Below, piece after piece: positions 35,867 to 44,253 of a stretch of DNA of 64,000 nucleotides. A model generated the notes under the pieces. It was not told the DNA's origin and ran no database searches. It worked only from the letters and a program-made list of their open reading frames with translations. The position numbers were made by a program, and so were the translations under genes. This DNA comes from Enterococcus ureasiticus (GTDB taxonomy: Bacteria; Bacillota; Bacilli; Lactobacillales; Enterococcaceae). Location of the stretch: positions 62,001-126,000 of the forward strand of contig NZ_MIJZ01000013.1 of assembly GCF_001730285.1 (NCBI RefSeq). Reading direction: 5' to 3'. Numbering within the stretch: the first letter of the stretch is position 1; every line of letters begins with the position of its first letter.

Positions 35867-36847
35867 ATGAATGATTTTTGGAAAGAATTTCCTATTATCC
35901 AACAACAATTAAATGAAACTTGTGAACTGATCAAACATCAAGTTAAAATACGAAACAAAGAAATTGAAGCAGCTCTGATCGAACTAACCTATTCAGGCGG
36001 AAAATTACTACGCCCTGCCTTCTTTTTTTTATTTGCTCAAATCGGTGATGAACAAAAACAAGACCATAAACAACTAATCAAAATCGCCGCTTCGATCGAA
36101 ATCCTACACATGGCAACATTGATACATGATGACATCATCGATGACTCACCACTGCGTAGAGGAGCCGTTACAATCCAATCCCGCTATGGTAAAGATATTG
36201 CTGTTTACACAGGGGATTTATTATTTACTGAATTTTTTGAATTACTTGCTGAAACGATGAATGGTTCTGATTTTCTACATACAAACGCTTCTGCGATGAA
36301 ACGGTTACTACTTGGTGAATTAGATCAAATGCATACACGCTATAAAAAAGATATGACTATTTCTGATTACCTACGCAGCGTCAACGGAAAAACAGCCGAA
36401 TTATTCTCTTTAAGCTGTCTGGAAGGTGCTCATTTTGGTTGTGCTAGTCTAGAAGTACAACGCTTAGCAAAACGAATTGGTCGGCATATCGGCATTGCGT
36501 TTCAAGTTTATGATGACATCTTAGACTATACAGCAGATGTAAAAACCTTGAAAAAACCCGTTTTAGAGGATCTAGCACAAGGAGTCTACACGTTACCCTT
36601 GATTTTAGCAATGCAAAAAGCGCCAGAACGCTTTGCTGTTTATTTAAAAAAAGGTGCTGCTATCACAGACATACAGGCTACTGAAACAGCAAAACTCGTT
36701 CACGAGCTAGACGGAGTTAATGATGCTAAAGCATTTGCGAAACGTGTCACTGAAAAAGCATTGACCGATATCGAAAAATTACCCGATTGTTTAGGTAAAG
36801 AACAACTAACTTTACTAACAGAATTATTACTGCAGCGGTCATTCTGA
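35867..36847 (+). CDS. Polyprenyl (probably hepta/octaprenyl) diphosphate synthase
   Basis: About 326 residues. Trans-isoprenyl diphosphate synthase with GGKLLRPAFFF, the first aspartate-rich motif HDDIIDDSPLRRG (about 84-96) and the second YDDILDYTADV (about 214). It elongates farnesyl diphosphate into the long side chain of menaquinone; HepT-like. ATG 35867 is preferred over the in-frame TTG at 35861, because AAAGGA lies 9 nt upstream. No small HepS-type partner is nearby. It is divergent from menA across about 120 bp, consistent with shared control of quinone synthesis. Confidence 0.9.
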   Translation: MNDFWKEFPIIQQQLNETCELIKHQVKIRNKEIEAALIELTYSGGKLLRPAFFFLFAQIGDEQKQDHKQLIKIAASIEILHMATLIHDDIIDDSPLRRGAVTIQSRYGKDIAVYTGDLLFTEFFELLAETMNGSDFLHTNASAMKRLLLGELDQMHTRYKKDMTISDYLRSVNGKTAELFSLSCLEGAHFGCASLEVQRLAKRIGRHIGIAFQVYDDILDYTADVKTLKKPVLEDLAQGVYTLPLILAMQKAPERFAVYLKKGAAITDIQATETAKLVHELDGVNDAKAFAKRVTEKALTDIEKLPDCLGKEQLTLLTELLLQRSF

Positions 36848-36871
36848 TTCCTTACTAAGCTTTTAAAAGTT

Positions 36872-36907
36872 TGAGGCAAAGCTCATAGAGTTTTGCCTCA
36901 TCTTTTT
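36872..36907 (+). terminator. Terminator of the polyprenyl diphosphate synthase gene
   Basis: TGAGGCAAA (36872-36880) pairs with TTTGCCTCA (36892-36900), followed by TCTTTTT. Confidence 0.75.
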
Positions 36908-36941
36908 ATTTTATTCGTAAATAAGCACTTTCGTCAACCAA

Positions 36942-38702
36942 TCAATTCTTGTTCATGCCTCGATCAATTGCATACAATTGTTGATAATGAAGATTTGTTG
37001 CTAACAATTCTTGTGGTGAACCACTCATTTCCAATTGCCCATCTTCAATGAATATCACTCGATCCATCATATGAACACCTTGAAGATGATGAGTGATCCA
37101 AATAATAGTTTTATCTTTTAATGTGTCAAAAAATGTATCTAATAATTGTTGCTCAGTAATAGGATCCAGACCCGTCGTTGGTTCGTCTAGTAGTACAACT
37201 GGTGTATCTTGAAGTAAAATCCGAGCCAATGCCAAACGATGACGTTCACCGCCAGAAAAACGCAAACCAGCTTCATCTACCATTGTTAGTAATCCTTCAG
37301 GTAACCCGTCGATCATTTCCTTTAGACCAACCTTATCCAACACTTGCCAAACTTCTTCTTCTGAGGCTTCTTCTCGTCCAATTCGGACATTATTTAAAAT
37401 CGTTGTTCTGAAAAGATAAGGTGCTTGGTGAATCACACCGATTGATTTTGTGATTTGATCGCCAAACTCAGCCGTTTTAATTCCACCTAATGTAATCGTT
37501 CCTTTATCAGGCTGTAAATCTCCACGGATCAACGTTGCCAGGGTACTTTTACCTGAACCACTACGTCCTAAAATAGCCAATTTTTCTTTTGAATGAATGG
37601 TCAAATTCAAGTCTTCTAAAACAAGCTTTGATGTTCCTTCATAAGAAAATGATATATCACTAATTTTGATTTCTGTATCTGTGATCGTTAGATCTTTCGA
37701 CACAATGTTTACCTCTTCTGGTTCAGGTAAGTCGTTCAAACGTTTGATTGAATCTTTATAGATATTTGTTTCTTGCGCTGCATCAGGCAGTGGCGCAAAA
37801 GCATCAATCAACGGGAATACCGTCAACGTAAATGCAGCGATCCAATTAGCTGCGCCGCCATGATTGCCTGGAAAACGAACACTCGTCCAAGCTAAAATTG
37901 CGACAGTGATCACACCAAATGCAACCTGTAAAACAAAATCACGAAAACGATTAAAACGTTTAATTTGTTCATCTAACTGACGAAGTTTTGCCTCTTCCGC
38001 TTCATAAGAATGAACAAATTCTTGACCACGTTGGCTGAATACCCAATCAGAAACACCTAAAATATTATCTGTCAGTGTTTTATATAATTCATTTTTAGAA
38101 ACTTTTTGTTTTTCTTGTCTAGCACCATTCACTAAAACTGAGATCAAAGGCAATAGAAAAATCACGACCCCTAACATCACTAACATACACAAACCAAACC
38201 ACCATGAAAACAAACCCAGTCCAATAATAATAAAGATATATAACAACCAAGCGATCACTGTTGGGAAAATTGTGCGTAAATATAAATTCTGCAAGTGATT
38301 GATATCTTCAGACAACAAGCCTAAAATATCACCTGTTTGGTATTTTGATTTAAAGAAAATCGCATCTTTCTCTAAAACCATATAAAGCTTCAAACGTAAG
38401 TCAGACGTCATTTTAAGGACCCAGTTATGACTGACTAAACGCTCGATATAACGAAAAACTGGACGACTGATCCCAAAGGCACGTGTTAATACGATTGGAA
38501 TATAAATCATCAAAATATTTTCTGGAAGTGACGCTGCTCGGCTAATTAAATAACCTGAATTAAACATTAATGCGCCTGCACTAAAGAAGGTCAAAAAGCC
38601 TAAAACCAAAGCTAGATACAATAAACCTTTATACTTTTTCAAGAATGGTTTGACCCATTGATCTTTTTCGTATAATTCTTTATTTGTTGGGGTATTTTCC
38701 AT
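36942..38702 (-). CDS. cydC: Heme/thiol ABC exporter subunit CydC
   Basis: A 586-residue half-transporter: six N-terminal membrane helices (about 25-300) and an ATPase domain with Walker A GRSGSGKST (about 380), signature FSGGERHRLALARIL and Walker B VVLLDEPTTGLDP. The N-terminal RYIERLVSH is characteristic of CydC. With CydD it exports cysteine/glutathione or handles heme and is needed to assemble cytochrome bd. Its ATG overlaps the cydD stop codon (TAATG). It is the last gene of the cydABDC operon. Confidence 0.92.
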   Translation of the reverse strand: MENTPTNKELYEKDQWVKPFLKKYKGLLYLALVLGFLTFFSAGALMFNSGYLISRAASLPENILMIYIPIVLTRAFGISRPVFRYIERLVSHNWVLKMTSDLRLKLYMVLEKDAIFFKSKYQTGDILGLLSEDINHLQNLYLRTIFPTVIAWLLYIFIIIGLGLFSWWFGLCMLVMLGVVIFLLPLISVLVNGARQEKQKVSKNELYKTLTDNILGVSDWVFSQRGQEFVHSYEAEEAKLRQLDEQIKRFNRFRDFVLQVAFGVITVAILAWTSVRFPGNHGGAANWIAAFTLTVFPLIDAFAPLPDAAQETNIYKDSIKRLNDLPEPEEVNIVSKDLTITDTEIKISDISFSYEGTSKLVLEDLNLTIHSKEKLAILGRSGSGKSTLATLIRGDLQPDKGTITLGGIKTAEFGDQITKSIGVIHQAPYLFRTTILNNVRIGREEASEEEVWQVLDKVGLKEMIDGLPEGLLTMVDEAGLRFSGGERHRLALARILLQDTPVVLLDEPTTGLDPITEQQLLDTFFDTLKDKTIIWITHHLQGVHMMDRVIFIEDGQLEMSGSPQELLATNLHYQQLYAIDRGMNKN

Positions 38703-40432
38703 TATTCTGTCCCCCTCATTTGATTCACTAATTTCACATAGTAACCATTTTTCTCAGTCAATTCAGCTAGCGTTCCCGCTTCAACCAGCTGCCCTTTATC
38801 CATCACTAAAATATAATCCATTTCCGCCATCCAATGTAATCGATGAGTGGCAAAAAAGACAAGATGGTCTTCCATCAAAGGCAACATTCTTTCCTTTAAT
38901 TCCACTTCCGTTTCGATATCTAAGTGAGCGGTTGGTTCATCAAACAATAGAATGCGACGTGTTTTGTCTAGAAAAGCTCTAGCAAGCGCTACACGCTGTG
39001 CTTGTCCGCCACTTAACATTCTCCCACTTTCGCCGATCACCGTGTTTAAACCGTCTGTAAGCTCTGTTACAAGCGTTTCTAATCCGACTAATTGAACTGC
39101 GGCTAACACTTGCTCATCTGTCGCATCTGGCGTGTAAAAACGGACATTGTTCGCTAAGGTATCTTGGAAAATATAAGGTGCTTGCGGAATATAAAGTACT
39201 TGCTTCTGCCATTCTCTTTGCAGAAAATGCGGAATCACTTGTCCATCGACTTCGATTTTTGTCGTTTCAGCATCTGGTTCTAAAAAACCGCTCAATACAT
39301 TGATCAAGGTTGATTTACCCGAGCCGCTAGCGCCGATGATCCCAATTTTTTGATACCCTTTTGCTACAAAATCCAAGTTTTTTAAAGCGGGTTGTGTTGC
39401 TTCTTCATATTGGAATGTCAAATGATCAGCTGATAATTCACTCAACGCTGTCCAATCCCCTAAAGTAAGACGATCCGTTTCAGTCATTTCTGGTAAATCC
39501 AAGACAGCTTGAATTGCTTGAAATGAATTTTTCCCATCCAGCGTCGCATGGTAATCACTAGCAAAATCACGAACTGGTAAGAAGAACTCCGGTGCTAAAA
39601 TCAACGTCGTCAAAGCTGGAAATAGTAGAATTCCGCCTTCCAACAAACTCAATCCTAAAAACACCGCCACAACAGCTACAGACAATGTTGTAAAAAAATC
39701 CAAAGCAAACGTTGATAGAATCGCGATCTTCAGTGTACTCATCGTCGCTTCTCTAAACCGTTCACTGGTATTATAAATACTACCTGCGTATTTTTTACTC
39801 AAGCCAAACAACTTCAACGTATCTAATCCTCGTAATGAATCTATAAAGTGATTAGATAAGATCTGAAAAGCTTTATATTGTTTATCCGCTTTACTTTGCG
39901 CCGCATATCCTAAAATAATCATAAAAATAATGATCATAGGAAACACAACCAATAAAACGATCCCTGAACGAATATCTAAGGTAAACACAAAAATCAAAAT
40001 GATCCACGGAATGATCATCATATTCATGATTTTCATCAAGATCAAATGCAGATAATTCTCTGCCTGGCTGATTCCTTCAAGTGCCATTGTGATCATATTT
40101 CCCGTACCATTTTTTTGAACCACAGTTGGTCCAAGTCGAAACACTTTTTGTAACAAGGCTTCTCTTAATTCACGAGAGCGATCATAACTAAAGGTATCTA
40201 ACATTTTCTCACGAAGATACGTGATCACATGTCTGCCAGTATAAAACAAAAAGAACACCAAAATATTCAACAGCTGGTCGTTTAACTGACCACCTTCCCA
40301 TAACCCAACAACGGCTTTAGATAAATAAAATGCTTGTCCTATAATAAATACTGCTTGCAGGAAAGAAAAACCTGCAAGCAAGATCATGATATTTTTGATT
40401 TTCGGCATTTTTAAGATGGCTTTATCGATCAT
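38702..40432 (-). CDS. cydD: Heme/thiol ABC exporter subunit CydD
   Basis: A 576-residue half-transporter, the partner of CydC. The N-terminal membrane domain contains RDFASDYHATLDGKNSF, typical of CydD, and the ATPase carries Walker A GASGSGKST (about 364), signature LSGGQAQRVALARAF and Walker B ILLFDEPTAHLD. It overlaps the end of cydB by 4 bp (ATGA). Naming follows E. coli; B. subtilis calls the same two proteins CydC and CydD in the opposite sense. Confidence 0.92.
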   Translation of the reverse strand: MIDKAILKMPKIKNIMILLAGFSFLQAVFIIGQAFYLSKAVVGLWEGGQLNDQLLNILVFFLFYTGRHVITYLREKMLDTFSYDRSRELREALLQKVFRLGPTVVQKNGTGNMITMALEGISQAENYLHLILMKIMNMMIIPWIILIFVFTLDIRSGIVLLVVFPMIIIFMIILGYAAQSKADKQYKAFQILSNHFIDSLRGLDTLKLFGLSKKYAGSIYNTSERFREATMSTLKIAILSTFALDFFTTLSVAVVAVFLGLSLLEGGILLFPALTTLILAPEFFLPVRDFASDYHATLDGKNSFQAIQAVLDLPEMTETDRLTLGDWTALSELSADHLTFQYEEATQPALKNLDFVAKGYQKIGIIGASGSGKSTLINVLSGFLEPDAETTKIEVDGQVIPHFLQREWQKQVLYIPQAPYIFQDTLANNVRFYTPDATDEQVLAAVQLVGLETLVTELTDGLNTVIGESGRMLSGGQAQRVALARAFLDKTRRILLFDEPTAHLDIETEVELKERMLPLMEDHLVFFATHRLHWMAEMDYILVMDKGQLVEAGTLAELTEKNGYYVKLVNQMRGTE

Positions 40433-41454
40433 CCTTCATACCCCACAGCTGCAATAGCTGGATGTTTGATACGTTTTCTAAAGACATAATAAGACCAACC
40501 TGTATAGGCTAATACAAAGGGTAAAATCGTTAATGATAACCATGTCATAGTTTTCAATGTATAAGGAGAACTTGAAGCATCTTTGATCAAGATGTCATAA
40601 TACCCTTCACTACCAACCATCACACGTGGGAATAAACCACTGAATAATAAAGCAACTAAAAGAATCAATGTTAAGCCACTAGCAAGAAAAGCCAACATTT
40701 CTTTTTTCTTAAAGACACTTACATTAGCAACGACTGTTAATGCAACGATTCCTATTACTAATAATAACGTCAAGACGAAATGATTATCAAAGAAATCTGT
40801 TTTAAAGTACAACAATGCTGCAAACACAACTAAGCCAACATATAAAATCCAATAGAAGAATGACGCATAATTACGCGCACGTTCTCTGACTGGTCCTTCT
40901 GTTTTAAGTGCAATGTAGTTCAATCCATGCAAGTAGCACAATAATGCTAAAGCAACGCCACCTACAACAGAAAATACATTGAAGTAGTCAGTAAATGAAG
41001 CCATCATATTCCCATCAACATCAAGCGGCATTCCTTGAACCAAATCAATGAATAAAACCCCAAAGAAAAATGGCACGATAAAACTACCAATTGATAATGT
41101 CCAGTTCCACATTCTGCGTCGTTTACCATCCGGCATACGATGACGGAATTCAAATGACACACCACGAATGATCAAACCAACTAAAATAATAAACAAAATC
41201 AAGTAAAATCCGCTAAATAATGAAGCATACCAGTATGGAAAAGAAGCAAACATCGCCCCACCTGCTGTTAATAACCATACTTCATTACCATCCCAAACCG
41301 GTCCAATCGTTTGGATGATCTGTTCTTTTTCTTCTTCATCGTGCGCTAATGTTTGAACCGACATCCCTACGCCAAAGTCAAAACCTTCTAAGAAGAAGAA
41401 GCCTGAGAATAAAATACCAATCAGTACAAACCAAAGTAATTGTAACGTACTCAT
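40429..41454 (-). CDS. cydB: Cytochrome bd quinol oxidase subunit II
   Basis: A 341-residue membrane protein with eight to nine helices, the smaller subunit of cytochrome bd. The N-terminal LWFVLIGILFSGFFFLEGFDFGVGM and GNEVWLLTAGGAMFASFP are the conserved family segments; further motifs are RGVSFEFRH and LHGLNYIALKTEGP. It overlaps cydA and cydD by 4 bp on each side, so the proteins are made from one mRNA with coupled translation. Heme must be supplied, since enterococci do not make it. Confidence 0.95.
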   Translation of the reverse strand: MSTLQLLWFVLIGILFSGFFFLEGFDFGVGMSVQTLAHDEEEKEQIIQTIGPVWDGNEVWLLTAGGAMFASFPYWYASLFSGFYLILFIILVGLIIRGVSFEFRHRMPDGKRRRMWNWTLSIGSFIVPFFFGVLFIDLVQGMPLDVDGNMMASFTDYFNVFSVVGGVALALLCYLHGLNYIALKTEGPVRERARNYASFFYWILYVGLVVFAALLYFKTDFFDNHFVLTLLLVIGIVALTVVANVSVFKKKEMLAFLASGLTLILLVALLFSGLFPRVMVGSEGYYDILIKDASSSPYTLKTMTWLSLTILPFVLAYTGWSYYVFRKRIKHPAIAAVGYEG

Positions 41455-42869
41455 TCGCCAAAGACCTCCTTATCAAATGGATCTACATCAGTAGAGTTCG
41501 CCTCTGCTAATTTCTTTTCTTCATAATCTGGTCCTTTTTTAAGTTCTACTGTGATCAAGTAAACCATCACTGAACCTAGACCTGCAAAAAGAATAAAGTA
41601 AATAATGTTCGATGTTAATAGTGAAGCCACTGATACGTTTGGTGAGACACTATCTTCGATCGTAAATAGACCATAAACAGTCCAAGGATAACGACCAAGT
41701 TCAGTGATCAACCACCCCGTTGTATTTGCTAAGAATGGTGCAAACGTACATAAAGCCACAATCCAAACCATCCAGCGTTTTTCATAAAGAGAAGGTTTTT
41801 TCTTACGACTAAAGAATAATCCTAAAGCTGAAACTAATAGCATCAATGCACCAAATCCAGCCATGACTCTAAAGCTCCAGAATAATGTGTTGACTGGTGG
41901 ATAATAATTTTTATCATCCCCATATTCTTCTTTCAAACGTTCATTCACAGTATCCATTCCATCAACGGAACCAGATAAACTATTATAAGAAAGAATACTT
42001 AGCATATAAGGAATTTGAATCCCAAATACTTGTTTGTGTTGGGCTTCATCTGCCCAAGCAATCAATGTCCAAGCAGCCGGATCACCTGAATCTTCGTAAT
42101 CCCCTTCCATTGCTGCAAATTTCATTGGTTGATCATTGATCAAAGCTTTCATTTGTAAGTCACCTGTAAATAAAACAGAAAGTGAACCAAATAAAGCAAT
42201 CCATAAACCAATGCGCATAGATGTTTTGTGGAAATTCATATCACGTTTTTTCAAAATTTGGAACGCAGCAAGACCTGCAACGATCATTCCGCCCATCACA
42301 ATTGCACCAGACAGAACATGGGTAAACTCATACCAAACTTTTGGATTCCCAATTACTGCCCCAAAGTCAATTAACTCTGCACGGCCATTGTTTAATGTAT
42401 ACCCAACTGGATGTTGCATAAAGCTGTTTGCAGCTAAAATCCAGAAAGCAGACATCATTGACCCAAAGAATACCAACCAAATAAATGTTAAATGCAGTTT
42501 AGAATTTACTTTGTCCCAAGTAAAAATCCATAAACCTAAGAATGTTGATTCTAAAAAGAATGCAAGTAACGCTTCAATCGCAAGTGGAGCACCAAAGATA
42601 TCTCCGACAAAACGAGAATAATCTGACCAGTTCATCCCGAACTGGAATTCTTGAATAATTCCTGTTACAACTCCGACTGCAAAACTTAATAGAAAAATGT
42701 TGCCCCAAAACTTCGCCATTTTGCGATAACGTTCATCTTTTTTTACAACATACATCGTTTCCATGACTGCGACTACAAGTGCTAATCCTATTGAAAACGG
42801 TACGAAGAAGTAATGAAAGACTGTCGTCATTGCAAATTGGAATCTTGCTAATGTTACAATATCAAACAT
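41451..42869 (-). CDS. cydA: Cytochrome bd quinol oxidase subunit I
   Basis: A 472-residue membrane protein that holds the three hemes and oxidises demethylmenaquinol to reduce oxygen. The heme ligand His is in LARFQFAMTTVFHYFFVPFSIG; GIIQEFQFGMNWSDYSRFVGDIFG and the quinol-binding loop region around residues 240-320 are present; the short-loop form usual for Firmicutes is seen. The start is ATG 42869 with AAGGGGG 7 nt upstream; the preceding TTG would lie closer. First gene of cydABDC, with a promoter at 43055-43082 and a leader of about 180 nt. Confidence 0.95.
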   Translation of the reverse strand: MFDIVTLARFQFAMTTVFHYFFVPFSIGLALVVAVMETMYVVKKDERYRKMAKFWGNIFLLSFAVGVVTGIIQEFQFGMNWSDYSRFVGDIFGAPLAIEALLAFFLESTFLGLWIFTWDKVNSKLHLTFIWLVFFGSMMSAFWILAANSFMQHPVGYTLNNGRAELIDFGAVIGNPKVWYEFTHVLSGAIVMGGMIVAGLAAFQILKKRDMNFHKTSMRIGLWIALFGSLSVLFTGDLQMKALINDQPMKFAAMEGDYEDSGDPAAWTLIAWADEAQHKQVFGIQIPYMLSILSYNSLSGSVDGMDTVNERLKEEYGDDKNYYPPVNTLFWSFRVMAGFGALMLLVSALGLFFSRKKKPSLYEKRWMVWIVALCTFAPFLANTTGWLITELGRYPWTVYGLFTIEDSVSPNVSVASLLTSNIIYFILFAGLGSVMVYLITVELKKGPDYEEKKLAEANSTDVDPFDKEVFGE

Positions 42870-43054
42870 CAATAATCCCCCTTGTTTTTACGGTCTCCAC
42901 AAAAAGAAAGAAGCTGATTTCATTCAAAATAATTATTCATTTAATACCGTTGGTTGGAACAGTCCAAATGAATCAAAACCCAGAATAAAATAAACCTAAA
43001 TACAATATGTGTGTGGAAACTCTTTTTATTAAATTTAGAATGATTCCAATTTAG

Positions 43055-43082
43055 AGTATACTCCTTTTATTGCAAATTACAA
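43055..43082 (-). promoter_or_regulatory. Promoter of the cydABDC operon
   Basis: Minus strand: -35 TTGTAA (43082-43077), 16-bp spacer, -10 TATACT (43060-43055). The transcript would have a leader of about 180 nt before cydA. The 42870-43318 interval holds no gene; I could not find a clear Rex or cre box in it. Confidence 0.55.
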
Positions 43083-43318
43083 ATGTTTCTGCCCTTTTTT
43101 CATTAAAATATTCCTTTGTTCTTGGGGAAAGATAAGAAAAGAGCCTTTGGATGTTAGAATATGAAAAAAACAATTCGGATGAAGTGATTTCCCTCAGCTT
43201 AGAAATTAACAGTATATAGAATAATAATTATTTTAAACTTTAAAAGTTACTTCCCCTCAACAATCACATCTAACCTTTATAATTTGCACCTAACATAAAA
43301 TCAAAGTAAAAAAAATTG

Positions 43319-43618
43319 TTATTCTAACAGCCCTTTCCCCTTCGAATAATCCATATATTTATAAACTTTATCAATTTTATTTTTCTTTACCTGAGTTATT
43401 TTCTCTTGAGTAAATCCTTCGATTATTCCTTGCTTCTGCATTTCTTCAATCATCGCAGTCAATTGATAAAATTCCGTCAACATTTGTTCTTCATTTGTTT
43501 CATCTGCTCTAGATGGATGATGATCGTCAAACCCAAATCTAATTGCTTTTGATAGTGCTTGCTGGATTTCTGCACATTCCTCCATCGCAACTAGAGTTAG
43601 ATACTCATTTTTTCTCAT
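43319..43618 (-). CDS. MazG-like nucleotide pyrophosphohydrolase-type protein
   Basis: 99 residues. The segment VAMEECAEIQQALSKAIRFG contains the E-E-x-x-E core of the all-alpha NTP pyrophosphatase (MazG-like) fold, followed by a second helix with LTEFYQL. Such small proteins hydrolyse non-canonical or excess nucleoside triphosphates and are often phage-derived. It lies 26 bp downstream of the deaminase gene, so a shared transcript and a common role in nucleotide clean-up are plausible. Specific substrate unknown. Confidence 0.65.
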   Translation of the reverse strand: MRKNEYLTLVAMEECAEIQQALSKAIRFGFDDHHPSRADETNEEQMLTEFYQLTAMIEEMQKQGIIEGFTQEKITQVKKNKIDKVYKYMDYSKGKGLLE

Positions 43619-43644
43619 TTTGATGTTCCTTTCTCTTCTTGTCG

Positions 43645-44121
43645 TTATTTTTGAAAGTAATCGACATAAACTGGAACTGCCTCTTCTTTTAACACACCTT
43701 TAGCAACTTCAGGTCTATTTGGGCTTTTAGCAAAAATTTCTTCACTCCCAATCATAATATTAAACCCTGCAATCTCAGCTAATTCATCATGTGATAAACT
43801 GAAAACCATTCTACCTAAACTACTCCAGACCATCGCTCCTGCGCACATACAACAAGGTTCACAACTTGTATAAAGTGTGTATTCAGATAAATCCGATAAT
43901 TTTTGGCTAGAACAAAAATCACGAATAATTCCTAATTCGGCATGATAGGTGGGATCACTTTCTGTATGAATCTGATTTTCACCAGTCAATACAACGTTAT
44001 TTGCTTTTACGAGTAATGCACCAAACGGTTCGTTCCCATGTTTTGCAGCATCTTTGGCTAGTTCTAGTGCTTGTTTCATGAATTTGGCATCCAGTTTTTC
44101 TTGTTCAGTCTTCATTGTCAT
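43645..44121 (-). CDS. Nucleoside/guanine deaminase (CDA superfamily)
   Basis: 158 residues of the cytidine-deaminase-like zinc fold. The catalytic H-A-E is in PTYHAELGIIRDF and the zinc-binding P-C-x-x-C in TSCEPCCMCAGAMVW (about 86-100). The C-terminal half (FNIMIGSEEIFAKS) resembles guanine deaminases and related small deaminases more than TadA. It deaminates a purine or pyrimidine base; the exact substrate is not evident. The ribosome site is weak; an in-frame ATG two codons later is an alternative. Confidence 0.8.
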   Translation of the reverse strand: MTMKTEQEKLDAKFMKQALELAKDAAKHGNEPFGALLVKANNVVLTGENQIHTESDPTYHAELGIIRDFCSSQKLSDLSEYTLYTSCEPCCMCAGAMVWSSLGRMVFSLSHDELAEIAGFNIMIGSEEIFAKSPNRPEVAKGVLKEEAVPVYVDYFQK

Positions 44122-44253
44122 AGTTTATACACTCTTTTCTGAATGTTATTTTTGTCTAAATTATACCATGAAATCAAACGGTCTCATGATTGCTAACAAA
44201 TTAAAAACACCAATTACCAAATTTCTTGATAACTAGTGTTTCTAATTAGAAAA